Assembly (NCBI GenBank): GCA_012932295.1
Contig: JAAONU010000019.1
Location: forward strand, 30,853,913 to 30,917,912
Direction of reading: 5' to 3'
Source: Cyclina sinensis
Taxonomy: Eukaryota; Mollusca; Bivalvia; Venerida; Veneridae
Length of the DNA stretch: 64,000 bases
The position numbers and the translations under genes are program-made. Under the pieces are notes generated by a model, which saw only the letters and a program-made list of their open reading frames with translations, had not been told where the DNA came from and ran no database searches. The number at the start of each line of letters is the position of its first letter. Position 1 is the first letter of the stretch. Of the stretch, positions 1 to 11,800 are shown piece by piece.

Positions 1-99
1 ATACGAAGAATACATGTTGTTGGTTATAAAACCAGAAACAAAAGCACTAGGTGAATATGAAGTGCTCAAGAGTAAGCTGTTAGAATGGGTGACTGTCCG

Positions 100-1440
100 T
101 CGTATGTCGTTCGTCAACATTTCCCTGAACTTCATCTGCTCCTAAACCACGCGGCCAATTTTGACCAAACTTCACAAGAATATTCCTAAATTATCTTTTT
201 TAAATTCAATGTAGAACTCTTGTTGCCATGCCGAGATTATTGAGAAACTCTTAGCAACCACCTACCAAATTTCAAAATAATTTCACAAAAGTGTTCCTGT
301 GGCGGCTCTTTACCAAATTCTTTTACGAAGTTTGGGGGATATCTAGGAGTCACCCGGTGGTTAGTCGGTCGGGCAGGCGGTCGGTCGGTCGGACGGTCTG
401 TTGCAAACTAACGGTTTGAATTCAATGCAACTTCATACAATGATCCAACACAATGACAGAAAGTGCAGTGTACAAGAGCTATAAATATATCTTCAGTACT
501 TGCACAGTTATTGCACTTTGTTGGTTTTCCTTGTCCGGGGCATAACTTGAAAACTACTGGTTGGAATTCAATGCAACTTAATACAATGATTCAAGCACAA
601 TGACAGGAAGTGCAGTGTACAAGAGCTTTTACTCTATCTTCACTATTTGCACGCTTATTCCCCTTTGTTGCTTTTCCTTGTCGGGAATATAACTTGAAAA
701 CTAATTGTTGGAATTCAATGCAACTTCATACAATGAACAAGCAAAATGACAGAAAGTACAATGTATAAGAGCTATAACTCTATCATCTCTATTTGCACAG
801 TTATAACCCTTTGTTGGTTTTCCTTGTCCGGAGGATAACTTGAAAAGTAATGGTTGGAATTCAATGCAACTTCATACAATGGTGAACCACAGTGAAAGGA
901 AATCCAGTGTACTAGAACCACAACTATCTTTAATTGCCCACAACCATAACTCTATTTCAATTCTTTTACAATGTATTCTGTTACTAATAACTTGCTCAGT
1001 TCCGAAGCAGTCTTGCGGGGGTATTAATCACATTTAGTGAAAGCTCTAGTTTCGAAATAATTTCACAGAAAGGTTCTTGTGATGACTTTATATCAAATTC
1101 CTTCAAGTCATGTAGTTTGTTAAAAGGAAAGAAACTTGGCAGACAGTGGTCGGGCACGTTTCCACTATACGACAATATGGAAAACTTTGAAAATATTCTC
1201 CTGTGAAACCCCTGGCTAAATTTTAATGTTCTTTCACAGAAATATTCCCTTTGTGGACCTTTATCATATTTGTTTGAGTAAGGTTGGTTAAAAGAAATTT
1301 TAAACACATGGACAAGTTTGGAAATATATTTTAACCTTGACATACTGATCCGCGTTCTCTTTTTTGGAATTTACAGCACAATATGTACAATGGTTCTACG
1401 GTGAGCGATAAAAGGCCATCATGGCCCTCTTGTTTATAAT
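100..1440 (+). repeat. Nested dispersed repeats with internal ~148-bp tandem copies
   Basis: The outer element has the GTCC/GTCG-type leader near 100-125 and ends near 1400-1436 with 'ggtgagcgataaaaggcc' then 'ccctcttgttt', a tail that recurs at about 10215-10250, 41270-41310 and 50290-50325. It looks interrupted at about 318-1048 by a second family beginning 'gtttgggggatatct' and ending 'gcgggggtattaatcac'; relatives of that family lie at 37668-39124 and 62755-63050. Inside the insert, a unit of about 148 bp starting 'cataacttgaaaac' and ending 'ttttccttgtccgg' is repeated about four times between 395 and 985. No open frame here looks like a protein. Confidence 0.6.
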
Positions 1441-1784
1441 TCCTTGAAGTAAGGATTTTCGAATTTTTACATTAAGGTCATTTATGTGAATAAAACGAAG
1501 ACGAACTCATTACAGAACGCGTTTCGAGAAATTTAATGTCTTCTCCATGTGTAATTATTACAAAAGTTATAAAATTATAACAATAGCCAAAGTCATGTAG
1601 CTATATTTCAATATAGGGTTCACGTACGTTTTCTCGTGTTATAACATCTGCAGAATCCCAAGGGAAGGTTGGTGCCCGTACGGCTCGGGCACGAAAAAAC
1701 GTGCTTTAACGCTATTCTAGCATAACATGGTTTAGAAAAGACATTTTTACGAAAAAAATAAATAAATAATAGTACAGTCGCCTG

Positions 1785-4262
1785 CAGGTATAACAATAGC
1801 CAAAGTCATGTAGTTATATAACAATAGCCAAAGTCATGTAGTTATATAACAATAGCCAAAGTCATGTAGTTATATAGCAATAGCCAAAGTCATGTAGTTA
1901 TATAACAATAGCCAAAGTCATGTAGTTATATAACAATAGCCAAAGTCATGTAGTTATATAACAATAGCCAAAGTCATGTAGTTACATAACAATAGCCAAA
2001 GTCATGTAGTTATATATCAATAGCCAAAGTCATGTAGTTATATAACAATAGCCAAAGTCATGTAGTTATATATCAATAGCCAAAGTCATGTAGTTATATA
2101 ACAATAGCCAAAGTCATGTAGTTATATATCAATAGCCAAAGTCATGTAGTTATATATCAATAGCCAAAGTCATGTAGTTATATATCAATAGCCAAAGTCA
2201 TGTAGTTATATATCAATAGCCAAAGTCATGTAGTTATATATCAATAGCCAAAGTCATGTAGTTATATATCAATAGCCAAAGTCATGTAGTTATATATCAA
2301 TAACCAAAGTCATGTAGTTATATATCAATAGCCAAAGTCATGTAGTTATATATCAATAGCCAAAGTCATGTAGTTATATATCAATAGCCAAAGTCATGTA
2401 GTTATATATCAATAGCCAAAGTCATGTAGTTATATATCAATAACCAAAGTCATGTTGTTATATAACAATAGCCAAAGTCATGTAGTTATATATCAATAGT
2501 CAAAGTCACGTAGTTATATATCAATAACAAAAGTCATGTAGTTACATAACAATAGCCAAAGTCATGTAGTTATATAACAATAGCCAAAGTCATGTAGTTA
2601 TATATCAATAGCCAAAGTCATGTAGTTATATAACAATAGCCAAAGTCATGTAGTTATATATCAATAACCAAAGTCATGTAGTTATATAACAATAGCCAAA
2701 GTCATGTAGTTATATATCAATAGCCAAAGTCATGTAGTTATATATCAATAACCAAAGTCATGTAGTTATATAACAATAGCCAAAGTCATGTAGTTATATA
2801 TCAATAGTCAAAGTCATGTAGTTATATAACAATAGCCAAAGTCATGCAGTTATATAACAATAGCTAAAGTCATGTAGTTATATAACAATAACCAAAGTCA
2901 TGTAGTTATATAACAATAGCCAAAGTCATGTAGTTATATAACAATAGCCAAAGTCATGTAGTTATATAACAATAGCCAAAGTCATGTAGTTATAGAACAA
3001 TAGCCAAAGTCTTGTAGTTATATATCAATAGCCAAAGTCATGTAGTTATATAACAATAGCCAAAGTCATGTAGTTATATAACAATAGCCAAAGTCATGTA
3101 GTTATATAACAATAGCCAAAGTCATGTAGTTATATAACAATAGCCAAAGTCATGTAGTTATATAACAATAGCCAAAGTCATGTAGTTATATAACAATAAC
3201 CAAAGTCATGTAGTTATATAACAATAGCCAAAGTCATGTTGTTATATAGCAATAGCTAAAGTCATGTAGTTATATATCAATAGCCAAAGTCATGTAGTTA
3301 TATATCAATAGCCAAAGTCATGTAGTTATATATCAATAGCCAAAGTCATGTAGTTATATATCAATAACCAAAGTCATGTAGTTATATAACAATAGCCAAA
3401 GTCATGTAGTTATATATCAATAGTCAAAATCATGTAGTTATATAACAATAGCCAAAGTCATGCAGTTATATAACAATAGCCAAAGTCATGTAGTTATATA
3501 ACAATAACCAAAGTCATGTAGTTATATAACAATAGCCAAAGTCATGTAGTTATATAACAATAGCCAAAGTCATGTAGTTATATAACAATAGCCAAAGTCA
3601 TGTAGTTATAGAACAATAGCCAAAGTCTTGTAGTTATATATCACTAGCCAAAGTCATGTAGTTATATAACAATAGCCAAAGTCATGTAGTTATATAACAA
3701 TAGCCAAAGTCATGTTGTTATATATTAATAGCCAAAGTCATGTAGTTATATAACAATAGCCAAAGTCATGTAGTTATATAACAATAGCCAAAGTCATGTA
3801 GTTATATATCAATAGCCAAAGTCATGTAGTTATATATCAATAGCCAAAGTCATGTAGTTATATATCAATAGCCAAAGTCATGTAGTTATATATTAATAGC
3901 CAAAGTCATGTAGTTATATAACAATAGCCAAAGTCATGTAGTTATATAACAATAGCCAAAGTCATGTTGTTATATAACAATAGCCAAAGTCATGTAGTTA
4001 TATATTAATAGCCAAAGTCATGTAGTTATATAACAATAGCCAAAGTCATGTAGTTATATAACAATAGCCAAAGTCATGTAGTTATATAACAATAGCCAAA
4101 GTCATGTAGTTATATATCAATAGCCAAAGTCATGTAGTTATATAACAATAGCCAAAGTCATGTAGTTATATATCAATAGCCAAAGTCATGTAGTTATATA
4201 TCAATAGCCAAAGTCATGTAGTTATATAGCAATAACCAAAGTCATGTAGTTATATAAAATTA
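1785..4262 (+). repeat. 28-bp tandem satellite, about 88 copies
   Basis: The unit is 'aatagccaaagtcatgtag' followed by 'ttatataac' or 'ttatatatc', 28 bp with no spacers. Two main variants (taac and tatc) are interspersed. Rare variants recur at a fixed distance: 'tatagaacaa' at 2991 and 3607 is exactly 616 bp (22 units) apart, and 'aatagtcaaa' followed by 'catgcag' recurs at the same offset, so a 22-unit block was duplicated. One isolated unit lies upstream at about 1572-1605. The period is not a multiple of three, so no frame stays open. Confidence 0.95.
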
Positions 4263-5892
4263 GCCAAAGTCATATAGATATAATTATAAAAATAGCCAGT
4301 CATATAATTGCGTAACGCCAATTACGTCATGAAAAGACGTCATGATCATCAAAATCTGACGTTGTTTCTACGCTACCTGTGTTTCCCTAAACAGAAAAAT
4401 GAAGTTCAGTAGTAACAAAGTATTTTTATTTAACACAATTATTTTTGCTATCAACGTATAAGGTAGGAAATTCATTTAATTATAAGATTGCCTTGTAGGC
4501 TAGGTAAAGACGCGATTTTCAGATATATTGTTCATTATTTTGTAGACTTCCCTTCTTGTTTTAGGTGTGTTTTTAGCCAATAATGAATGTTTATCATATT
4601 TGGGTCTATTCTTTATTTTTATTGATATGTTACTCTGCAAAGGACCATCATAACAAAATATCAACTATATCTAAATAGATATATTATCTATAGAATTAGA
4701 ATCTATGAATTAGAATCTATAGAATTAGATTTTATGTCTTAATGAATAACTGAAGTAGGTACTAAACATCTTCAAGATGACACTTTCTGTTATCAACTCA
4801 ATGGAATGTACTGCATTAAAACATACTGTGCTATCATCTGTAAAAAGTTCTGTTTTTTTCTGAGGAATGTTGCTAGGGTGTTTATATCCTCTACAGCCAA
4901 ATTCATGTGAACAAATCTAAAATTTTCCTGTTGCTTTTATAAAGTCTTAAGTCTGACTTCAAGTTTGAAAGGAATTATGAATACATTGGTTTTCAGACTT
5001 TTGTACCTCAAATCAAAATCAAGAATCGTAAGTTCATTATGTATTGATGCGTACATCGGCTTTTGTCCGGAGTAAGTGATCAAGTCTACAGACTATTTCT
5101 CGCAAAGATTTTATATTCATGAATATTTTTACGATTTTATCAGTCATTATCATTTTTATTTTTTAAATTTTACATTTTTTTATTTTTGCACAATAAAAAA
5201 AGAAACAATTACGCACGAACAAAACTATTTTCCTCTTACGATGCTGATGAGAATTTCAACCTGTTTTCCGTAAGATTTCATAAGATTTAAGCCGTGCATG
5301 CTTGCTATGACACTGAAATCAACCAAAAGACACGAATTATAAAGAAATTTAGAAACAAAGCTTGTTGTTACAGAGCACAAAAAACTAATTTATTTAAAAT
5401 ACACAATAGCAAAAAAGTAAGCTAAACAAAGAAACAGTCATCGAACTACAAAACATATCTGCCTATACCCTAAGAAGGTTCCGAAACAAGTAATATACTG
5501 GGCAGGTAAACAAAGGTCATAAAAAACTTAGTCATCATAATCTCTGTAATTTGATTTGTTAAGCGAACAAAAAGTAACTGTCAATTTCAACAGACAAAAT
5601 TCACATTAAATGACTGTAATTTCTTTACAGCTTTATTTCTCTTTTCAATATTTGTGCTCTCATTCTTTCTTTATCCTTTTCCCCTTTCTTTTGTCCTTTC
5701 TTTCTTTTCCTTTTATTCTGTCATAATTTCATTTTTAAAACTAATCAGTTCATTTTTTCATCCATTCATCAATCAAACAAATGGATTAGTTTCAGAGGCT
5801 GGCTTCAGTTCTAATTGGCTAATTTTACCCAGGCTTATCTTGTGAAGGATTTTTTGGCAGTTTGCTTAGAATTAACTGTTGTTTATTTTCAA
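4263..5892. other. Stretch without a recognised gene, upstream of the CBM20 gene
   Basis: This AT-rich sequence shows no convincing exon. It may contain the promoter and any 5' non-coding exon of the downstream CBM20 gene. Three CRE-like elements cluster near its left end: TTACGTCAT at 4322-4330, GACGTCAT at 4336-4343 and TGACG at 4357-4361. A short imperfect repeat of 'ctatagaattagaat' lies at about 4686-4730, and 5640-5780 is pyrimidine-rich. Confidence 0.4.
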
Positions 5893-8800
5893 ATGTCTCT
5901 ATTGTGTCTCTCTATTCCGGTTCAGTTTTGGGTGCACAAACATCTGAGTTATCCCTGCACCCAGCAGGACTATTACGTTGCCATTGTGGGTCAAGGCCGA
6001 CAGTTTGGCAGCGATAATCCATACCTTGCAAAGCGTCTAAAGTGGTGTGGCAATGACCAGTGGATGAAGGAATTCTGGTACGGTTAAGATTTTATACACA
6101 GTGTTTCGAACTTATGAGAAACTTTAAAAATGTTGAAAGAAGAGTATAATATTGCTACCTAAATCAAAAGAAAAATCCATGCACAACATCGATAAGTACA
6201 CGTTATAGAGATGTATAATCTCAATTGTTATTTTCCCCTGCCGAAGGCGGAGGGATATTGATTTGGCGTTGTCCGTCCGTCCGTCCGTCCGTCGCACTTT
6301 GATTGGAACATAACTCTAAATCTATTTAAATTATAAATCGAAAACTTCGTATGTGGTTAAATCGTATTGAGTAGAATTGCAATGCATAGGAACCTGAAAC
6401 TATTCACTTCGTAATTTTCTAGTTATTCCCCTTTGCTATTTTTCCTGTTTTAAGCTATAAACCTAAAACTTACGGAAACCTGTTGAGGCCAATTAAAATG
6501 TCGCCGTCGCGCTTAGAGGTAGACGCTCGACAACGCGACGCGACATTGCGAAAATGCGATACGACGCTCGACAATGTGAAGCGACGCACGACAATGTCAA
6601 ACGAAATATCGCGTTTTCGTTTCGTATTGTCGCGCTATAAAAGCGCGAAATATCGCATTGTCGCTTCGCATTGTCGTGCGTCGTATCGCATTGTCGAGTT
6701 GTCGCGTCGCTTTGTCGCGTCGCATTGTCTAGTGTCGCTTTGCGTTTTCGAGCGTCGCGTCGCGTTGTCTTGTGTCGTTTTGGATTTCCGTGTGTCGCGG
6801 TAGAGGATCACACGCGACGCGAGACAATGCGATACGACATTGTGAAAATGTCGCGTCGCGTTGTCGCGCGTCGCTTCGCATTGTCGAGCGTCTTATCGCA
6901 TTGTCGTGCGTCGAGGCCTATACAAATGCAGAACACGACGGACGACAACGCGACGCGACATCGCGACGCGACACCTCGACAGTGCGAAACGACGCACGAC
7001 AATTCGAAGCGACAATGCGATATTACGCGCTTTTATAGCGCGACAATACGAAACGAAACGCGATATTTCGTTTGACATTGTCGTGCGTCGCTTCACATTA
7101 TCGAGCGTCGTATCGCATTTTCGCAATGTCGGGTCGCGTTGTCGATCGTCTACCTCTAAGCGCGACGGCGACATTTTAATTGGCCCCAACAGGATTCCGT
7201 AGGTTACATCTCTCATTGAGTAGAAGTGCAGTGCATAGGAAGTGTAACTCTTCACTTCATAATTTTTAGTTATTCCCCTTTGCTATTTTTCCTATTTAAT
7301 TTTTGTTTGGATCATAACTCTAAAAGTACTTGAGATATCAAAATTAAAGACGCATAGATGTCATTAAGAAGTCATGCAGAGCGTAGGAACTGTTACTCTT
7401 CACTTGAAAACTTTTGGGTTTATTGCCCTTTGTTATTTTTTATTCCTTATTTTTGTTCGCAACATTACTCAAAAAGCTTTAAGGTATCAACATGAAACTT
7501 CATAGGTGCATAGATGTCATTGAGGAGAAGAGGAATTTAGGTTTGGCATTGTCCTTCGGCTGTTTGTTCGTCCTGACCATCACAATTTTTATTTGGAACA
7601 TAACTCAAAAACTATTAAAGTTATGAACCTCAAACTTTACATTTGGTTAGATCTCATTGAGCAAGTGTAGTGCAAAGGAAATGTAACTCTTCACTTTATA
7701 ACTTTAGAGTTATTCCCCTTTTTTATTAGCTCACCTGTCACATAGTGACAGGGTGAGCTTTTGTGATCACCTTTCGTCCGTCGTCCGTCGTCCGTCCGTC
7801 CGTCCGTCCGTCCGTCGTCCGTTCACAATTGTTGTCCGCACTCTAGCAGTCTTAATTTTGGTGCGATCTTCTTTAAACATGGTCAGAATGTTTATCTCAA
7901 TGATATCTAGCTCAAGTTCATAACTGGGTCATCTCACCCTTAAAACTAGGTCACTTGGTCAAATTATAGAAAAAGCTTGTCCGCACTCTAACAGTCTTAA
8001 TTTTGGTCCGATCTTCTTCAAACTTGGTCAGAATGTTTATCTCAATGATATCTAGGTCAAGTTCATAACTGGGTCATCTCACCCTTAAAACTAGGTCACA
8101 AGGTCAAATTATAGAAAAAGCTTGTCCGCGCTCTAGCAGTCTTAATTTTGGTGCGATCTTCTTCAAACTTAATCAGAATATTTATCTAAATGATATCTAG
8201 GTCAAGTTCATAACTGGGTCATCTCACCCTTAAAACTAGGTCACTTGGTCAAATTATAGAAAAAGCTTGTCCGCACTCTAGCGGTCTTAATTTTAGTCTG
8301 ATCTTCTTCAAACTTGGTAAAAATGTTAATCTCAATGATATCTAGATCAAGTTCGAAACTGGGTCATGTGACCTTTAAAACTAGGTCACAAAGTCATATT
8401 ATAGGAAAAGCTTGTCCGCACTCTAGCAGTCCTAATTTTGGTCCGAGCTTCTTCAAACTTGGTCAGAATGTTTATCTCAATGATATCTAGGTCAAGTTTA
8501 TAACTGGGTCATCTCACCCTTGAAACTAGGTCACTAGGCCAAATTATAGAAAAAGCTTCTCTGCACTCTAGCGGTTTTAATTTTGGTCCGATCTTCTTCA
8601 AACTTGGTCAAAATGTTAATCCCAATGATATCTAGATTAAGTTTGAAACTGGGTTATGTCACCTTCAAAACTAGGTCACAAGGTCAAATTATAGAAAAAG
8701 CTTGTCCGCACTCTAGTAGTCTTAATTTTTGTCAGAGCTTCTTCAAACTTGGTCAGATTGTGTATCTCAATGATATCTAGAACAAGTTCGTAACTGGGTC

Positions 8801-11800
8801 ATGTGACCTTGAAAACAAGGTAACTAGTCGGAATTTTAGAAAAAGCTTGTCCGCACTCTAGCTGTCTTAATTTTGGTCCCATCTTCTTCAAACTTGGTCA
8901 GAATGTGTATCTCAATGATATTTAGATCAGGTTCGAAACTGGGTTATGTGACCTTGAAAACTGGGTCACTAGGTCAAATTATAGAAAAAGCTTGTCCGCA
9001 CTGTAGTGTTCTTAATTTTGGTCCGATCTTCTTCAAGCTTTGTCAGAATGTTTATCTCGATGATATCTAGGTCAAGTTTGAAACTGGGTCATGTGACTTA
9101 GAAATTTAGGTCACTAGGTCAAGTTATGATAAAAGCTTTTCTGCACTCTAGTGGTCTTAATTTTGGTCTGATCTTCACTTTCATTACCATAAGATCTTGG
9201 TTCCTTTCTTCAAATTGCCTTATTGCATTATTGGTTCCAGGGTTATGGCCCCTGAAAGTGCCAAAATTAACTATTTAGACCTTGTCTGCACAATAGCAGC
9301 TTCATTTTTGATTTGAATTTAATCAGACTTGTACAATACTTGAGTTAATGTAAGATCTTGCAGGTTTGCCAGGGGACTTGAAAAGTCAGGGAAATTTGAT
9401 TTTTTTTCAAGGTCAGGGAATTGTCAGGTAATTTTGAAAATTGGTCAGTGGAAAATAAAAATCCAGAAAAGTTAGTGAAAAGTCAGGGAAAAATAATTTT
9501 GAAGGGCTAATATTGTTCTATTTTATTAAAGATTGCATTTACACAATTTTTTCTGTTATGAATCTTTTTCTTTATAATTGTGTACATTGTATTTTAATAA
9601 AAGTTCTAGTATTATAAATAACATTACTTTAAGACCGAAAGTCTCTGCAACCCTTACAACCAAAAATTAAAATAAGTATGTGTTACACTCAAAACCCATG
9701 TTCCTCCCTCCAAGATCCATGTCACAGCAACCCTCTGAACTTAGTAAGTTCTGCTATATAGGCCTTACTGCTGATAGTTTGTGTCTTGCCCATATATTTT
9801 TTGCATCTATGGTTGGATTTTAAAATAATTAGTAGAATTGGCAATAGAGTGAACATGCGTCATGTACATAATCCCTGTTTGGAACGGTGTTCCAACATTC
9901 AGTTCACAGCAACCTAGTTTTTTGTATAAAGGCAGGATTTTTTAAAAAATACTGCGGCACAAACTTCTACATTTTTCAAGATACTGATTTAAAACTTTAA
10001 ACATGTTAGGTATCATGTGTATATGTGCCTGATATATTTTTTATGAGGCTCAGTCCATTATAGTCCACGTTGTGCTTTAACAATCCTGATGACGCACGAC
10101 ATCTAGTGAAACTCTACCAAAGATGACCCATGGTCATAATTGCCTGCACCCTTTTAGTCAATTGGCAATTGTATTTGCATCCACTGACTCTTGCAACCAT
10201 TGAGCAGTTGTTGGCAGGTGAGCGACCCAGGGTCCCATGGACCCTCTTGTTTTTTTTTAATACTTAATTTTTGTTTGGACCATAACTCATAAAGTATTTG
10301 AGGTATCACATTTAAATTCAGGTGTTATTAAGGAGTCAAGCAATGCATAGAAATTAAACACTTCACTTGTTTAGACCAAAAACTGCTTTTGTTCGGCTGC
10401 TTTTTGAGAATGTTTTGACATCATTTCTCTCAAACGACGTCATTTACTATAAGAGCTTTTTCTGCTTGGCACAGCTCAATTTTTGTGGGCATTGATTCAT
10501 TATCGATAAAGATGCCCATTTGATTTTTCACTCAAATTCCAAGGTCAAAGATCTATGTAAACTTAACAGCCCCATTCCAGTGATTTGTATTATTTGGCGG
10601 GGGACATCAGTTCGATCAACGAATTCGCTTGTTTTTAACTTACTAGTATTCACATTCCGGTACATGCATGAGCACTTTTTAAAGCAAAATTTGACCAAAA
10701 GACATTTTTTGTCATGCTCATTTTTCGTTGCATCAAGGGTATACTTCAGCATTGTGAATTGCTTTCCTGTCTATGTTTTAACGTCGGTACTGGTTGCCCG
10801 TATGACCGACGCCACCTGCAGAGTTTAGTTATTTTAGCTTGCGCGGGATAATGCAAACCATCCCTTTCTAGAGACAACCTTGCTCCTTTTCTATGCTCAG
10901 TGCGTAGCAGTGTTACATGGGGCCTCGGTTTAACGTCTTGTCCAGTCCAGCGCGTTACCATTAGCTCTGAAATCCTTTCGAATAAGATTTCTTATTCTTA
11001 TACTAGTATATGCACAATGTTTACGACACCGATACAAAGACTACACACTTTTATATTCATTGGTGTAAAATCAATTAACCTAGTATCCATTCAGTTTAAT
11101 TATGGCGCGCTTCTACTGTATATGAAGCTTACAGGTATCACGTGTTTTCGGCATATCAAAGAAGAAAGAAAAGTGATCTTATCATGCAACGCAACTGTTT
11201 CGAAGATTTATTTTCTGCATGATTTCATCTATATATTCTGAAAAGATTAGACTGAGTTGGTACATATATTTTACTAATTTTAATCCAAAAGTTTTCACCA
11301 AGGCACAGTACATTGCGTCTCAAACTCAAAAAGGTCTATATAATTCCTACCTGTCTCAAAAATAGTTTCTTGTATTTAGTTGGCCTGTGAATCGAGATAC
11401 TTGAAATTCAGAGCATAGATGAAATTTTTAATATCTTAGATTAGAACTGAAGAAAGGGAATATAAATTAGCATGACAATGAAATAATTTTGTAGTTTGTT
11501 GGTGTTATTTTCAAAAGAGAAATCTGCATGAAGTTTGCTGTTCAAAAGGAAAAACAACTGAAATAATTATATGTGATTCAGATAATTTGTGAGGACACAA
11601 CATCCACTTTTTTAGTATTTTTAAATACTAATTGTAAAATATCATTTTCAGAATATATTACACGATTGACAAAGTTTTTTTTATGACGGCGCGTGCTATC
11701 ATAGTGAATGCTTAAAAATGAACGTATTGGGTCAACTTTAATGAGTTAATGACGAGCAGATCACGAAATTGATCCCCCGCTCCTCCACTAACATTACTAA

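Noticed and set aside
2..95. Frame reading YEEYMLLVIKPETKALG at the left edge, perhaps a 3' exon
   Set aside because: It looks somewhat like coding sequence but is short, has no splice site, and runs into repeat sequence near 95. Not enough to call.
1785..4262. Regular direct repeats resembling a CRISPR array
   Set aside because: The units are contiguous with no unique spacers, and the window is eukaryotic. It is a tandem satellite.
6483..7255. Several overlapping Arg/Ser-rich frames on both strands
   Set aside because: They are translations of the TGTCG/CGACA words of the foldback element; frames appear on both strands because it is palindromic.
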